NCBI RefSeq assembly: GCF_007860175.1
Contig: NZ_SJPX01000003.1
Span: 457,470 to 507,279, forward strand
DNA: 49,810 nucleotides
Direction: 5' to 3'
DNA from: Rubripirellula reticaptiva
GTDB taxonomy: Bacteria; Planctomycetota; Planctomycetia; Pirellulales; Pirellulaceae
Position 1 is the first letter of the stretch. Each line of letters begins with the position of its first letter. Shown here piece after piece: positions 23,736 to 32,523 of this stretch. Below the pieces are notes generated by a model that did no database searches, was not told the DNA's origin, and worked only from the letters and a program-made list of their open reading frames with translations. Both the position numbers and the translations under genes were made by a program.

Positions 23736-23826
23736 GGGGAACCATCACATGCACCGAAGGACGCGAGCCGAGCAGTTTTGCAATGGTGAATCTTTCGCGC
23801 GTCCTCGGTGATGTGTAACGTTCGCC
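23736..23826 (+). other. attC site 41
   Basis: R'' GGGGAAC complements R' GTTCCCC of attC 40. R' is GTTCGCC. Very similar to attC 32. Confidence 0.92.
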
Positions 23827-23872
23827 GACTGGAAATGGCTATCATCAATCCGTTGTCACCTTGCACTGAAGT

Positions 23873-24349
23873 ATGCCGATGCGACAACGCACCAAAACGC
23901 TGCTTTGGATCGCACTGCCGACTCTGATAGTCGCGTGTCTTGGATGGACTGCCATCAATCTTCAACGCGGCATCAAGTCGGCGTACTACGAGTGGGGCGT
24001 TACCTGCATCATCGCGTCATACGCCGAGGACCACGACGGTTCGCCTCCGGCTAACTGGGATGATTTAGTTGGCTACGAGTACCACACTAAGTACCTCCCC
24101 GATCCGAGGACAATGGACGCGGCGGCACAACACATTTCCGTTGACTTTGAATCGCTCGTGGCGTTCGCAAACGAGGACATACCGGACTTGCCTGCCGACG
24201 TGATCACACCGATACAAGGCATCGAACAACATTGGATTCACCCCAAGACGACGCTCGAGCGCTACTTCCGTGACGGCGAACGACCACACGGATCGTTTGA
24301 CGGCGAATACGCAAAACAGCTACGCTACTACGCTGAAGGCGGCGACTGA
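23873..24349 (+). CDS. Hypothetical single-helix anchored protein
   Basis: 158 residues from ATG. Basic start MPMRQRTK followed by one helix (LLWIALPTLIVACLGWTAI), then a periplasm-type soluble domain containing YAEDHDGSPPANWDDLVGY, reminiscent of the DGxxPxxWxxL stretch in pilin-like planctomycete proteins. Acidic overall. Function unknown. Confidence 0.7.
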   Translation: MPMRQRTKTLLWIALPTLIVACLGWTAINLQRGIKSAYYEWGVTCIIASYAEDHDGSPPANWDDLVGYEYHTKYLPDPRTMDAAAQHISVDFESLVAFANEDIPDLPADVITPIQGIEQHWIHPKTTLERYFRDGERPHGSFDGEYAKQLRYYAEGGD

Positions 24350-24366
24350 ACGCAACAGACAGTCGC

Positions 24367-24456
24367 GGCGAACCATGCGATGCAACGGAGCCGGGCTTGC
24401 AGGGTTTCACAGATGGAAAGTCAACTCTCCCGGCCCGCTGATCGCCGCCGTTATCC
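24367..24456 (+). other. attC site 42
   Basis: R'' GGCGAAC complements R' GTTCGCC of attC 41. R' is GTTATCC. Confidence 0.92.
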
Positions 24457-24492
24457 GACTGAAAATCTGCACTCACTTCACCGACATTTAAA

Positions 24493-24861
24493 GTGACCAA
24501 CCCTTATTCGCCGCCGAACGCACCGTCGCGCATTGTTACTCCGGAGCGCGTTCCTCGGACGGCATTGGCTGCACTACTTGCTGGATGCCGAAACGGTTTG
24601 ATTTGGTCACTCGTCGTTATGGTTCCTCTCTCGATAGTGGCAGTGCCAGCAATTCCTCGTGGACTAGTTCGCGATGCAGGCGGCAAAGTTGTTCCGTATC
24701 TCGAACGGGTTGGGTATCTTGGCATGTGCCAGGAAATGTTTGGGTTTATTGCTCCAATATCGGTAATCTGGTCGCTATCGGCGGGAACTGCCGGGCTGGT
24801 ACGCCACGCCGTCCGCAATCGGGCGTCAACAAATCATGAAAATACACATGAAAACGGATAA
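24493..24861 (+). CDS. Small NPYSPP membrane protein
   Basis: 122 residues from GTG. It opens TNPYSPPNAP, a start typical of small planctomycete membrane proteins. Hydrophobic segments lie near 26-55 and 76-105. The frame ends with TAA inside R''. No catalytic motif, family function unknown. Confidence 0.72.
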   Translation: MTNPYSPPNAPSRIVTPERVPRTALAALLAGCRNGLIWSLVVMVPLSIVAVPAIPRGLVRDAGGKVVPYLERVGYLGMCQEMFGFIAPISVIWSLSAGTAGLVRHAVRNRASTNHENTHENG

Positions 24862-24945
24862 CGAACCGATCCACCTCAGCCGCGAAATGAGGTTTCTAGA
24901 AGTGGTAGATTGCTCGTCGCGGCGAGGTGATCGTAAGCGTTCGCC
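24856..24945 (+). other. attC site 43
   Basis: R'' GGATAAC complements R' GTTATCC of attC 42. R' is GTTCGCC. R'' is followed by GAACC rather than the usual CA or AA. Confidence 0.85.
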
Positions 24946-25000
24946 GAGACATTAGACGTTTCACAGTTCGCTACTTTCTTGCAAATCAATCAGGGATGAA

Positions 25001-25543
25001 ATGAAGATTCTACTTGCAGTCTTGACGTTTACGCTTGCACATGTTGCTACTGCCGACGAACCGTGGATGTATCCCGTCAATGTCGATTTACCCTTGTCCC
25101 GCGTTGAACTCTCGTCGATGCGAATGAGCAACTCCTACGCCGCTGACAGCGACGGCGTAAAGCCGTTCGAAGGAACGACTAGAGTAGTGCATGTCGATGT
25201 CGCGACTTTTGATGAGATCGTCAAATGGTACGCGGAAAGAATTGGCGAGACACGGCTCCCACAGACCCTCGATCGATTTGTCGACGAGGGTAAGACGGGG
25301 CCAGGGATCGGCTTCTTCAAAACTGCAGAGTTATCGCTTGCATCACATCTATCTTTCAGATTCACACCCGAGCAGAAACACATTACAATTCTTCATACTG
25401 AAGAGACTGGTGATGTTGTGGCCGTCTCCCTGCTTGGGTTGAATCACGAGACTAACATTCACGTACTTCGTCATCGCCGGCACGCACACGCTATTGCCCC
25501 AAAAGCCGGCGAACCAGACGATGCACGTGAGTCGCCGCGTTGA
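25001..25543 (+). CDS. Hypothetical secreted protein with attC-encoded tail
   Basis: 180 residues from ATG. Signal peptide at residues 1-18 (LLAVLTFTLAHVATA-DE). The mature part is mixed alpha/beta (VVHVDVATFDEIVKWYAER, SLASHLSFRFTPEQKHITI). The last residues, GEPDDARESPR, are from attC 44. Family unknown. Confidence 0.75.
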   Translation: MKILLAVLTFTLAHVATADEPWMYPVNVDLPLSRVELSSMRMSNSYAADSDGVKPFEGTTRVVHVDVATFDEIVKWYAERIGETRLPQTLDRFVDEGKTGPGIGFFKTAELSLASHLSFRFTPEQKHITILHTEETGDVVAVSLLGLNHETNIHVLRHRRHAHAIAPKAGEPDDARESPR

Positions 25544-25598
25544 GCTTATTGAAGTGGTGCGTCGTTCGCGGCGACCACGTGATCGGTAACGTTCGCCT
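25508..25598 (+). other. attC site 44
   Basis: R'' GGCGAAC complements R' GTTCGCC of attC 43. R' is GTTCGCC. Confidence 0.92.
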
Positions 25599-25606
25599 AT
25601 CAAATC

Positions 25607-26197
25607 ATGATCCGCATCCTCACGTTAACTCTAGCTGTCTTGCCTCTGCTGGCATCTGCGCAAGATACTTCGCCGCGAAACGCATACGAATCGCGAATTG
25701 AAACTGCTCGACACGAGTACCGGAAGGCTATCTCGAAACAGATACGCAGCGCAAAATCGGTCGAATTGGTTCTGCTTCGGTTTGACGACGTAAAGAAGCC
25801 GGACCCTTTCAATGACGATGAGTCGCGATTTCCTATCGCACCGTATGGAGCGACGTGCGGTATAATCTCGACCAAGAAGCTCAATGCAGACGAATGCAAG
25901 GATCTTCTCCTTGCGCTAGCAGACCAAATTGAGAAACGAAGCCATACCGGTGGCGCGTTTTGCCACTATCCTATTCACGGAATACGCATTTATACTGCTG
26001 CGATTGACGACGCTGCAAATAGCGACACTATTTACACGGGATCATTTTGCTGGGTTTGCAAAAACTTCGGTTTCGCATATCCGGATTCAGCGGAATGGCT
26101 CGATACCACTTCCAGCCTTCACGACATTTTCAACAAACTCCTTCCGATCCCCGACGAAGAACTCAGACGCTTCAAGACTCAATTCAAATCCAAGTAG
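25607..26197 (+). CDS. Hypothetical secreted protein
   Basis: 196 residues from an ATG only 8 bases after R'. Signal peptide at residues 1-18 (ILTLTLAVLPLLASA-QD). Mature part soluble with Cys residues (TCGI, FCHYP, FCWVCKNFG) and a pattern of helices and strands. A C-terminal KTQFKSK follows a helical region. Family unknown. Confidence 0.75.
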   Translation: MIRILTLTLAVLPLLASAQDTSPRNAYESRIETARHEYRKAISKQIRSAKSVELVLLRFDDVKKPDPFNDDESRFPIAPYGATCGIISTKKLNADECKDLLLALADQIEKRSHTGGAFCHYPIHGIRIYTAAIDDAANSDTIYTGSFCWVCKNFGFAYPDSAEWLDTTSSLHDIFNKLLPIPDEELRRFKTQFKSK

Positions 26198-26200
26198 GAA

Positions 26201-26291
26201 GGCGAACCATCCGATGCAACCGAGTCGCGGTAGCTGGGCGTTTTGAAATGGAAGATCAACCGCCGCGACCGGCTGATCGGTACCGTTATCG
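26201..26291 (+). other. attC site 45
   Basis: R'' GGCGAAC complements R' GTTCGCC of attC 44. R' is GTTATCG. Confidence 0.92.
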
Positions 26292-26294
26292 TGA

Positions 26295-26582
26295 CTACAT
26301 CATCCACGGCATGTGGCTGGCTTCGTGGTCACGCTGACTCTCAATCATTTCTTCCATGTACGCGGTGTACTCTTTGTCTGCCGCGATTTGCTCATCCAGA
26401 CAGTCTCCGCAGAGATGTGATCCCTCGCGACTGTCCCAATAATCCCTGTCGCCAAAATACAATGGCTTAACCTGCTTGCATCGCTCGCACTCGTCTGGTT
26501 CATATTCACACGGCTCGAAACCGTAAGCACGATAACAATGCGATGAACCAAAGTCGCGGTTGCTGCCGTTTTCTGTACTCAT
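26295..26582 (-). CDS. Antisense zinc-finger cassette protein with attC-encoded N-terminus
   Basis: 95 residues on - from an ATG inside attC 46, with GGGAG six bases upstream. The first residues contain NRDFGSSHC, matching the attC-encoded RDS(V/I)A(S/T)HC of two other antisense proteins. The body has CERC and CGDC, a likely zinc site, and a very acidic C-terminus. The stop lies four bases from R' of attC 45. Family unknown. Confidence 0.72.
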   Translation of the reverse strand: MSTENGSNRDFGSSHCYRAYGFEPCEYEPDECERCKQVKPLYFGDRDYWDSREGSHLCGDCLDEQIAADKEYTAYMEEMIESQRDHEASHMPWMM

Positions 26583-26620
26583 TGTTTTCTCCCGCGACTT
26601 GGTTATCGCTGACGTTCGCC
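26530..26620 (+). other. attC site 46
   Basis: R'' CGATAAC complements R' GTTATCG of attC 45. R' is GTTCGCC. Confidence 0.92.
26589..26593 (-). promoter_or_regulatory. Shine-Dalgarno inside attC 46
   Basis: GGGAG on -, six bases before the ATG at 26582. Confidence 0.65.
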
Positions 26621-26675
26621 GACCGTGACGGTAAGATTCAACGTAAAGCTCACGATAAGTTGATCAGTGATCCGA

Positions 26676-27314
26676 ATGCCAAAGCGTAGATCTTTCTCAC
26701 TCGCGACGTTTCTGTTGGTTGGGGTAATCTGCGCGCTTCTGATTTCAAACGTGATAACGTCCACGAAGCTGCAAGACGCCGAAGCAGAAGTCGGATCAGT
26801 TCGGCAAAACTTTGGCTATATCAATGCCGACCGAGACGACCGGATATACGTGAGTTCAATCGCAAAGTTCCAGCATTCTCGCGGTGCCAAGTTGCGGTTT
26901 CATGCACCGGAGAGTCGCCGGTACTCAATACGGGTTTCCGAGGTCGATTCGTCCTGGCAGCATGACGATTTCGAGGCACTGTCCAACGCCGAAAGCTCCA
27001 GTGCCCTAACCGCATTGACACATGAAGAGGCGATCGTGTCTTATGATCTTGCGTATGATCTTAGAAAACGCCAGCCAATCTTGGTCGTGCAGTCATTAGA
27101 GCGACAGAGTACATACGCACCGAGTGAATGGCAGGGCTTAGATCAGTTGGACCCCAAGGTGATCAATCTTCTCGATTTCAGTGATGTTTCCCAATACGAT
27201 TTTGGACCTGACGAAGTGATCGCGCTCGCTTCATTCGAGGCGCCAAGCTGTGATAGAAGAGTAATTCTTTGGCTCGAACCGCAGTCCGACCCCAATTTCA
27301 AGCCGACCAAATAA
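26676..27314 (+). CDS. Single-helix anchored hypothetical protein
   Basis: 212 residues from the ATG at 26676. N-terminal RSFSLATFLLVGVICALLIS is a planctomycete-type signal anchor. A soluble domain follows with KLRFHAPESRRYSIRVSEV near residues 85-105. No catalytic motif. It is alone in a cassette obeying the core rule. Confidence 0.75.
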   Translation: MPKRRSFSLATFLLVGVICALLISNVITSTKLQDAEAEVGSVRQNFGYINADRDDRIYVSSIAKFQHSRGAKLRFHAPESRRYSIRVSEVDSSWQHDDFEALSNAESSSALTALTHEEAIVSYDLAYDLRKRQPILVVQSLERQSTYAPSEWQGLDQLDPKVINLLDFSDVSQYDFGPDEVIALASFEAPSCDRRVILWLEPQSDPNFKPTK

Positions 27315-27315
27315 C

Positions 27316-27404
27316 GGCGAACCATGACGTGCAACGGAGGACGGCATGGGGCGTTTACAAATTGACAATCAAACCGCCGTCCCCGCTGACGTCGGACGTT
27401 CGCC
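27316..27404 (+). other. attC site 47
   Basis: R'' GGCGAAC complements R' GTTCGCC of attC 46. R' is GTTCGCC. Confidence 0.92.
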
Positions 27405-27408
27405 CATC

Positions 27409-27672
27409 ATGACAACCGTCATTTTTTCAATCTTCTTCGGCATCGGCTGGGTCTTTGCTATTCTCGGAGCAATCAACGACTTCCGCATCCTGGTACACGG
27501 AAAAATCGAAGAAGACACGAACATGACTGGTATCCCAACGGAGGAACTTACCGGCATCGCAACCCGGCTCGGCTTCGTTCGCTTGATCGCTGCCCTCCGT
27601 TTGGTATTCGCCATCGCTTGGATCATCGCTGTTCCGATGCTTGCGATCCGAGCGTGGTGGGGCGAACCATGA
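27409..27672 (+). CDS. Small two-helix membrane protein
   Basis: 87 residues from an ATG only 5 bases after R', so the ribosome site must lie in the attC. Helices at about 3-22 and 60-83 flank a polar loop with ILVHGKIEEDTN. The last codons, WWGEP, are attC. Family unknown. Confidence 0.65.
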   Translation: MTTVIFSIFFGIGWVFAILGAINDFRILVHGKIEEDTNMTGIPTEELTGIATRLGFVRLIAALRLVFAIAWIIAVPMLAIRAWWGEP

Positions 27673-27753
27673 AATGCACGGGAGGACGGGAGTCGCGTTT
27701 CTTGGTCAGCTTGCAAGTCTTTCACCCGTCCCCCGTGATTTCTAACGTTCGCC
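27661..27753 (+). other. attC site 48
   Basis: R'' GGCGAAC complements R' GTTCGCC of attC 47. R' is GTTCGCC. Confidence 0.92.
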
Positions 27754-27785
27754 GACAAAGACCGATGCTCAACTGGTCGCGTTAA

Positions 27786-28316
27786 TTGATACGTCGCTAC
27801 GCCATCTTCGCAACATTACTTGCAGCCTCTTGGGTCGTCATGACGACCACCCATGAATGCGGCCACATGATTGGTGGTATGACTTGCGGCGCAACCCTCA
27901 CCGATTTTGACCTTGCTCCATGGCGCATGCCGTACAGCTTGCACTCTCCTGATCCAAACCCGCTTGTGACGCTTTGGGCCGGCCCAATATTCGGCATTGC
28001 TGTCCCAACTTTCTTGGCGGCGATCATCCGCAAACGATGGGCATGGTTCATCGCTGATTTCTGTCTCATCGCGAACGGCGGCTACCTCGCGTTGGCGTCG
28101 CTATCGGGCGACCGCTTTCTCGACACGCCTCGATTGCTCGATGCTGGGGCACATCCGGCAACGATCGTGATATATTGCATGCTGACGATCGGCATCGGAT
28201 ACATCTGGTTTCGGTCCGATTGTATCCACTACCTCGCACCCAAATCGAAACAGCGAGACGGCGGCGAACCATGTGATGCAACGGAGTCGGGCTTGCATGA
28301 TTTCACAAGTGGATAG
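27786..28316 (+). CDS. HECGH membrane metalloprotease-like protein
   Basis: 176 residues from TTG (no better ATG in frame). First helix AIFATLLAASWVVMTTTHECGHMIGG carries an HExxH zinc motif at residues 23-27 within the membrane, as in site-2 (M50) proteases and related integral metalloproteins. NPLVTLWAGPIFGIAVPTFL is a second helix, and further helices lie at about 85-100 and 125-145, with NGGYLALA in the third. The usual M50 NPDG is not clear, so it could be a non-proteolytic relative. The tail GGEPCDATESG comes from attC 49. Confidence 0.7.
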   Translation: MIRRYAIFATLLAASWVVMTTTHECGHMIGGMTCGATLTDFDLAPWRMPYSLHSPDPNPLVTLWAGPIFGIAVPTFLAAIIRKRWAWFIADFCLIANGGYLALASLSGDRFLDTPRLLDAGAHPATIVIYCMLTIGIGYIWFRSDCIHYLAPKSKQRDGGEPCDATESGLHDFTSG

Positions 28317-28352
28317 TCAACTCTCCCGACCCGCTGATCACCGACGTTCGCC
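28263..28352 (+). other. attC site 49
   Basis: R'' GGCGAAC complements R' GTTCGCC of attC 48. R' is GTTCGCC. Confidence 0.92.
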
Positions 28353-28424
28353 GACTCGAGATAGCATGACAGAGCTTCACCTTAATGCATATTCGTATTC
28401 CTCGCAGTCAACGGGGTCGAGCTT

Positions 28425-29126
28425 GTGACGTCTTCTGAACCACGGTCGGTTTCGCGAGGCATTCTGTTAATCATGGGCGCAGGTCTTGGTGCCATCAGCT
28501 TCTCGGCTGCCATTGCAATGATCCCTTCGAGTATGGACTCAACGCATTCACTCAAGTGGAGATTGGCAACCAATCTTTTTCTTATCTACCCGGCGTTGCT
28601 CGGGCTATGGGTTGGATGGATACGACGATCCAAAACCTGGGCGGTTCTTGGAGTCGTTTCTGGAATCGCCGCCGGATCTGTATTCATTGCTCTGTACGGG
28701 ACGATTGTCTCTGTCCTGCCGCTTAGGCTTGTTCAAGTTGTGGTCGTTGTTCCGTGCGTACTTGGCGGTGCGATGAGTGCTCTGTTGGGAACGAAAACCG
28801 AATCGTGGATATCGGGCGTGCCGCAGCGATTTGTTCGAGGTGTTATCGCGGGATTCGCGCTGGGATTCACCTATGGGATAATATTCTCTCAGGTCTTCCC
28901 GATGAGTTTACCCGAGTATCCCTACTTCAAATTCACACCTTACCCGCCTACAGAACCCGAGAATTCCCCTGTTTCCGCCGCATGGTTTTTTCGGCTATGG
29001 ATCTCCGGAACGCTCGCTTTGACCATTTCAAGTGCGTTATTCCTAACGGTATATCACTGGTCTGCTGGACTTAGTAGCGCTCGATCGGTAGGCTGCGAAC
29101 CATCGGTTGCAACGCCCGCGAGTTGA
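28425..29126 (+). CDS. Hypothetical polytopic membrane protein
   Basis: 233 residues from GTG. About six hydrophobic segments (near 12-32, 48-65, 70-90, 98-118, 140-158, 188-212). Gly/Ala-rich helices (GILLIMGAGLGAISFSAAIA) suggest packed membrane helices, but no transporter signature is seen. The tail GCEPSVATPAS is from attC 50. Confidence 0.72.
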   Translation: MTSSEPRSVSRGILLIMGAGLGAISFSAAIAMIPSSMDSTHSLKWRLATNLFLIYPALLGLWVGWIRRSKTWAVLGVVSGIAAGSVFIALYGTIVSVLPLRLVQVVVVVPCVLGGAMSALLGTKTESWISGVPQRFVRGVIAGFALGFTYGIIFSQVFPMSLPEYPYFKFTPYPPTEPENSPVSAAWFFRLWISGTLALTISSALFLTVYHWSAGLSSARSVGCEPSVATPAS

Positions 29127-29180
29127 GCTTAATGAGGTTGAGAGTCCGTCGCGCCGCCCCGCTGAACCGCAACGTTCGTC
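29094..29180 (+). other. attC site 50
   Basis: R'' TGCGAAC is one base off the complement of this cassette's opening GTTCGCC. R' is GTTCGTC. Third exception to the core rule. Confidence 0.85.
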
Positions 29181-29239
29181 AGCCAGAGGCGAACGCAACG
29201 ACCAAACGGGAAATCAAGTGAGGCTCACGAGCAAAATAT

Positions 29240-29884
29240 ATGGCAGACATCCCGTTTTACTTAACGCGAGTGTTATTTCCAGCAATGATCAGCTATGGCT
29301 TGGTGCAAAGCGCATTTATGTTGATTAGTTCCTACTGGAAGAAGCATAGTGTTCGGTATGCTGTCGTCGGATTTTTTGTGACTTGGCTTCTTCTCGCCAT
29401 GTACTGTTATTTGAGCGTGCATGGAGTTCTTCCGTACAGAATCTTGCCTGTTTCGTTTTTTGTGTCCGTGGTTGTTGTCGGCTGTACTTGGACGTTGCAG
29501 CAAAGCCAACGGCAGAGCGAGGAGAACGATCAACCGGTTAGGTTAATCGATGCCGATTCGAGCCCGCCAAGCGGTGATGGTCCGACGGAGGTGACCCGTC
29601 GCAGCACAATCGGGCGCTCACTCGCGATTTTGTCACTTTTAATCTATTTTATTGGACTCGGCGCTGACGTCGCGATCGTGATTGCGAACCGCTCCGGTGC
29701 CTACACTGGTCTTGGTCCTGTGCACGCTGTCATTTTCATCACGATCGTTTGCTTGGTCGCTTCCATCGGTTTTGCTATTGTGTCTTGCTTCACCTATCCA
29801 CGTGCTCTGTTCATCCAGCTTTTACATGGCCTAACCATTGCCGGCGTTATTCGACTCAGTCAGTGGGGATCTGAACCGTGGTGA
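29240..29884 (+). CDS. Hypothetical membrane protein
   Basis: 214 residues from ATG. Three hydrophobic helices in the first half (about 12-31, 38-58, 66-88), an acidic polar linker (QSEENDQPVRLIDADSS), then two or three more (about 124-147, 155-180, 186-205). The two-halves layout suggests a fusion or linker-separated domains. Family unknown. Confidence 0.72.
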   Translation: MADIPFYLTRVLFPAMISYGLVQSAFMLISSYWKKHSVRYAVVGFFVTWLLLAMYCYLSVHGVLPYRILPVSFFVSVVVVGCTWTLQQSQRQSEENDQPVRLIDADSSPPSGDGPTEVTRRSTIGRSLAILSLLIYFIGLGADVAIVIANRSGAYTGLGPVHAVIFITIVCLVASIGFAIVSCFTYPRALFIQLLHGLTIAGVIRLSQWGSEPW

Positions 29885-29924
29885 AATAGCGATGAGCAAT
29901 ACTCGCTCTAATGTCCATAAACAC

Positions 29925-30007
29925 GACGAACCATGACACGGGAGATCGCCATGACGCGTTGCAAGTGGATCGTCTTGGGGGCGATCCCCGTGTTTCGGTC
30001 GTTCGCC
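29925..30007 (+). other. attC site 51
   Basis: R'' GACGAAC complements R' GTTCGTC of attC 50. R' is GTTCGCC. At 83 bp this is the shortest intact site. Confidence 0.85.
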
Positions 30008-30013
30008 GATGAC

Positions 30014-30367
30014 ATGAGTCGCAATTTCACTTTAAAATCTTCCGCATCAATTGGTTGTCTTGCGGCATTAAGCACGGCGACCGTTGTTTACGCGGTGTTT
30101 TCCGTCGGAGCAGCATTGAGTCACGACGTGGCCCAAACTGTAGCTGCATTCGTACTTGGGCCAGCAGCTTTTTTTTTGAAACCAGGAAGCTATGCCCTGG
30201 TGTCTGTTTTGCCCATAGTGATTTTCGTAGTCCATTTTTGCTACTGGTGGTTCGCCTTACTGGAACCGTGGCCAACAAAGCTATTAACTCGTGTTTGCAT
30301 CCTTATTTCGATTCACTTCGGAACGGCGGTTGTGTTCTGGGTGAAGCTTCTTGAACGGATGCCATAA
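30014..30367 (+). CDS. Small hypothetical membrane protein
   Basis: 117 residues from the ATG at 30014, 7 bases after R'. The open frame upstream through attC 51 is not a likely start. Hydrophobic segments lie near 12-36, 42-62, 66-85 and 92-112. Family unknown. Confidence 0.65.
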   Translation: MSRNFTLKSSASIGCLAALSTATVVYAVFSVGAALSHDVAQTVAAFVLGPAAFFLKPGSYALVSVLPIVIFVVHFCYWWFALLEPWPTKLLTRVCILISIHFGTAVVFWVKLLERMP

Positions 30368-30374
30368 TCGGCGC

Positions 30375-30464
30375 GGCGAACCATCGGTTGCAACGGAGGC
30401 CGCGAGCTAGCGTTTTTGAAGTGGTGAGTCGCTCGCGCGGCCCCGCTGAACCGTACCGTTATCC
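30375..30464 (+). other. attC site 52
   Basis: R'' GGCGAAC complements R' GTTCGCC of attC 51. R' is GTTATCC. Confidence 0.92.
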
Positions 30465-30776
30465 GACTGACTCCCTTAGGTGTCCGGCGTATTTGTTCGC
30501 ACAAGCGATCATTTCAACGCTCGAATGCGAATTGGTCGTTCGGCTTTTGCGTTAGTGAGTCGACGCGTCAAATGTTTTGATCCTCCGTTGGCGTTGGCTA
30601 CAACGTTGGTTGATCGCTGACTGATTTCCGTCTTAACGAATGGCGTTTGTCGATGGCACCGAAACGGTTCTGATCCTTCGATGAACGGAATTGCTTGCCG
30701 CGTACGTTAGGGCCCGCTAGACTTTGGCGACTTGAAATCCACTGCCCAACACTCGATCAATGCCCGTCGATAAAAC
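30459..30776 (+). repeat. 318-bp gene-poor cassette body, copy 4 of 4
   Basis: Same length as the other three copies and the most diverged of them, yet with no insertion or deletion. It opens TTATCCGACTGA, where the others have TTATCCGACATA. Confidence 0.85.
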
Positions 30777-30866
30777 GGATAACCATCGGTTGTACCGGAG
30801 CGGCGGTGGGCGCGTTGTTTTGAAATCACGGCACTCGCCGCCGCCCGGTAAACCGTAACGTTCCCC
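30777..30866 (+). other. attC site 53
   Basis: R'' GGATAAC complements R' GTTATCC of attC 52. R' is GTTCCCC. Confidence 0.92.
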
Positions 30867-30920
30867 GACTGAATTGGAGACTCTACGTTCAATCTCAAAT
30901 TCGACTTTGTGTTCCGGTCG

Positions 30921-31418
30921 GTGAATGATCGCTTGCGTCACTACGACTCTGCTAGCGCGTGCGGCCAATGGAACGCGACACTCATCGAAGACTTTCGCTT
31001 CGACTCCAAATTCATCCGCACGGTCGACGAACTTTTCGGTGAGGTGGTGGCCCAACACACGAACGGTGAGTGCATCGCATCTGATGGGCTATCACTTGAG
31101 ACCGTTGTGATTGATCTCGGAACATCGCTCGATCTCTACTTCTGGCTGCACTTTCTAGATGCTCCGAGTGGTTACGGTATCGCTCCCGCAAAAATTTCTA
31201 TCTCGTCTGATCCGACGCGTGCTGACGGCTCGCTTGCCGCAGTGTGCTGTGGATTGCGTGAGCCCGAGGGAAACTTCTGGTATCCTACAACAAAACGAAC
31301 GCCCAGGGTCGTAATGCCCAATGATTACGACTGGGCATATTCCCACGTTCGCGCCTACGGTCCACCGACGATCTCATCGTGGATTGATCGGCGAGATCGA
31401 AAACGCGGGGAACAATGA
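30921..31418 (+). CDS. Hypothetical protein (paralogue of 17524-18021)
   Basis: 165 residues from GTG 30921. An upstream GTG at 30909 adds four residues, and upstream codons back to FDFVFR are also alike in the paralogue. It shares CGQWNATLIEDFR, DGLSLET, SWIDRRDRKRGE and most positions between. Both members sit after an R' GTTCCCC and similar leader DNA, so an ancestral cassette was duplicated whole. Function unknown. Confidence 0.75.
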   Translation: MNDRLRHYDSASACGQWNATLIEDFRFDSKFIRTVDELFGEVVAQHTNGECIASDGLSLETVVIDLGTSLDLYFWLHFLDAPSGYGIAPAKISISSDPTRADGSLAAVCCGLREPEGNFWYPTTKRTPRVVMPNDYDWAYSHVRAYGPPTISSWIDRRDRKRGEQ

Positions 31419-31497
31419 CATGCACGGGAGCACGGCTTGCGGCGTTTTTCGCAATGGATAATCAACTCTCCGTGCCCCGTGATGTCCGACGTTCGTC
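31407..31497 (+). other. attC site 54
   Basis: R'' GGGGAAC complements R' GTTCCCC of attC 53. R' is GTTCGTC. Confidence 0.92.
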
Positions 31498-31501
31498 GAA
31501 C

Positions 31502-32098
31502 ATGGAAAACTTGAATCCCTACGATCCGCCGCTATCTGAGTCGCACGACATCGGCGACATTAATCCAAGTTCTGTCGACACCATTACCTCTCGATTCTCG
31601 TTCACATCGCAACACCTGATCGACACGCTTACGCGATTCCGGTCGCAACATTCGGGACGCCGGCTGTGGCGTTGGTTGCGATGGGTTGCTGCGTTCATTT
31701 TCGTGCTCGTCGCAATTGCCGGACTATTCATTCCACAATACTTCGCCTCGGCCTTTATGGTTGCTCTCGCGATATTCGCGTTCTTTCCGCACAAGATTGA
31801 CGACTATCTTGCCACACGCAATTTTCGGAGATCACCGCACTGTAATGCTCAGCAAATCATTCACCTGTCGGATGACGGATTTCGCGCCGAATCGGAAATC
31901 GAGCAAACCGATCTCAAATGGGCGGCTTTCTCAAAGGCTGTGATCTTCAGTGACGGCGTGCTTCTTTACCGCGGGCCAAAAATGGTAAACTGGATTCCTG
32001 ACGCTACACTCGATAGTACCGATGGGCCGTTTAGAATACGCAAGCTCCTAACCGAAAAACTGCCGACGAACCATGTCGTGAACCGGAGCGACCGGTAG
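31502..32098 (+). CDS. YcxB-like membrane protein
   Basis: 198 residues from an ATG 4 bases after R'. Opens NLNPYDPPLS. Two helices at about 65-85 and 87-105 form a hairpin. The C-terminal part (LSDDGFRAESEIEQTDLKW, FSDGVLLYRGPKMVNWIPD) fits the YcxB-like domain with its buried Trp and short strands. The last residues, NHVVNRSDR, come from attC 55. The role of the family is unknown. Confidence 0.75.
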   Translation: MENLNPYDPPLSESHDIGDINPSSVDTITSRFSFTSQHLIDTLTRFRSQHSGRRLWRWLRWVAAFIFVLVAIAGLFIPQYFASAFMVALAIFAFFPHKIDDYLATRNFRRSPHCNAQQIIHLSDDGFRAESEIEQTDLKWAAFSKAVIFSDGVLLYRGPKMVNWIPDATLDSTDGPFRIRKLLTEKLPTNHVVNRSDR

Positions 32099-32153
32099 CG
32101 CGTTTTCAAATGGAAAGTCTATGGCGGTCGCCCGGTTACGACCGACGTTATCC
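32065..32153 (+). other. attC site 55
   Basis: R'' GACGAAC complements R' GTTCGTC of attC 54. R' is GTTATCC. Confidence 0.92.
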
Positions 32154-32192
32154 GACTGAACTTTCTCTACCCTACACTCGATTGGAACAATC

Positions 32193-32429
32193 ATGACCCG
32201 CGCTTACGATCGTCGATTCTTTGCGTTTCTGGCCTTCCTTTTCTTCCTCGCTTTTCTTGGCTTTCTCGGCACAGATAATTACCGCCACTTCGCTTTGCTT
32301 GCATCACCCGCTGCCTTTGCCTCACTGTTCTTCCTCATATTTATTCCGCGTCCCGCAGAACGCATTCCCGAACGGTTTCGGCTCAAGGAACAAGGCGACA
32401 TATATCGTGCTTTGACTGGTCGTATTTAA
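32193..32429 (+). CDS. Very small hydrophobic membrane protein
   Basis: 78 residues from ATG. Phe/Leu-rich helix at 9-26 (FFAFLAFLFFLAFLGFLG), a second at about 32-52, then a basic, amphipathic C-terminus. It ends well before R''. Family unknown. Confidence 0.65.
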   Translation: MTRAYDRRFFAFLAFLFFLAFLGFLGTDNYRHFALLASPAAFASLFFLIFIPRPAERIPERFRLKEQGDIYRALTGRI

Positions 32430-32504
32430 CGATCGGTTATGACTGTCATTTTCCGGTATGCTAAGGTTTGTCGCCGGCGATTTCTCGATCCGATTTATGA
32501 CGGC

Positions 32505-32523
32505 GGATAACCATCCGATGCAC
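32505..32523 (+). other. attC site 56, 5' half (split by a group II intron)
   Basis: R'' GGATAAC complements R' GTTATCC of attC 55, followed by L'' up to GATGCAC, where the intron begins. Confidence 0.85.
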
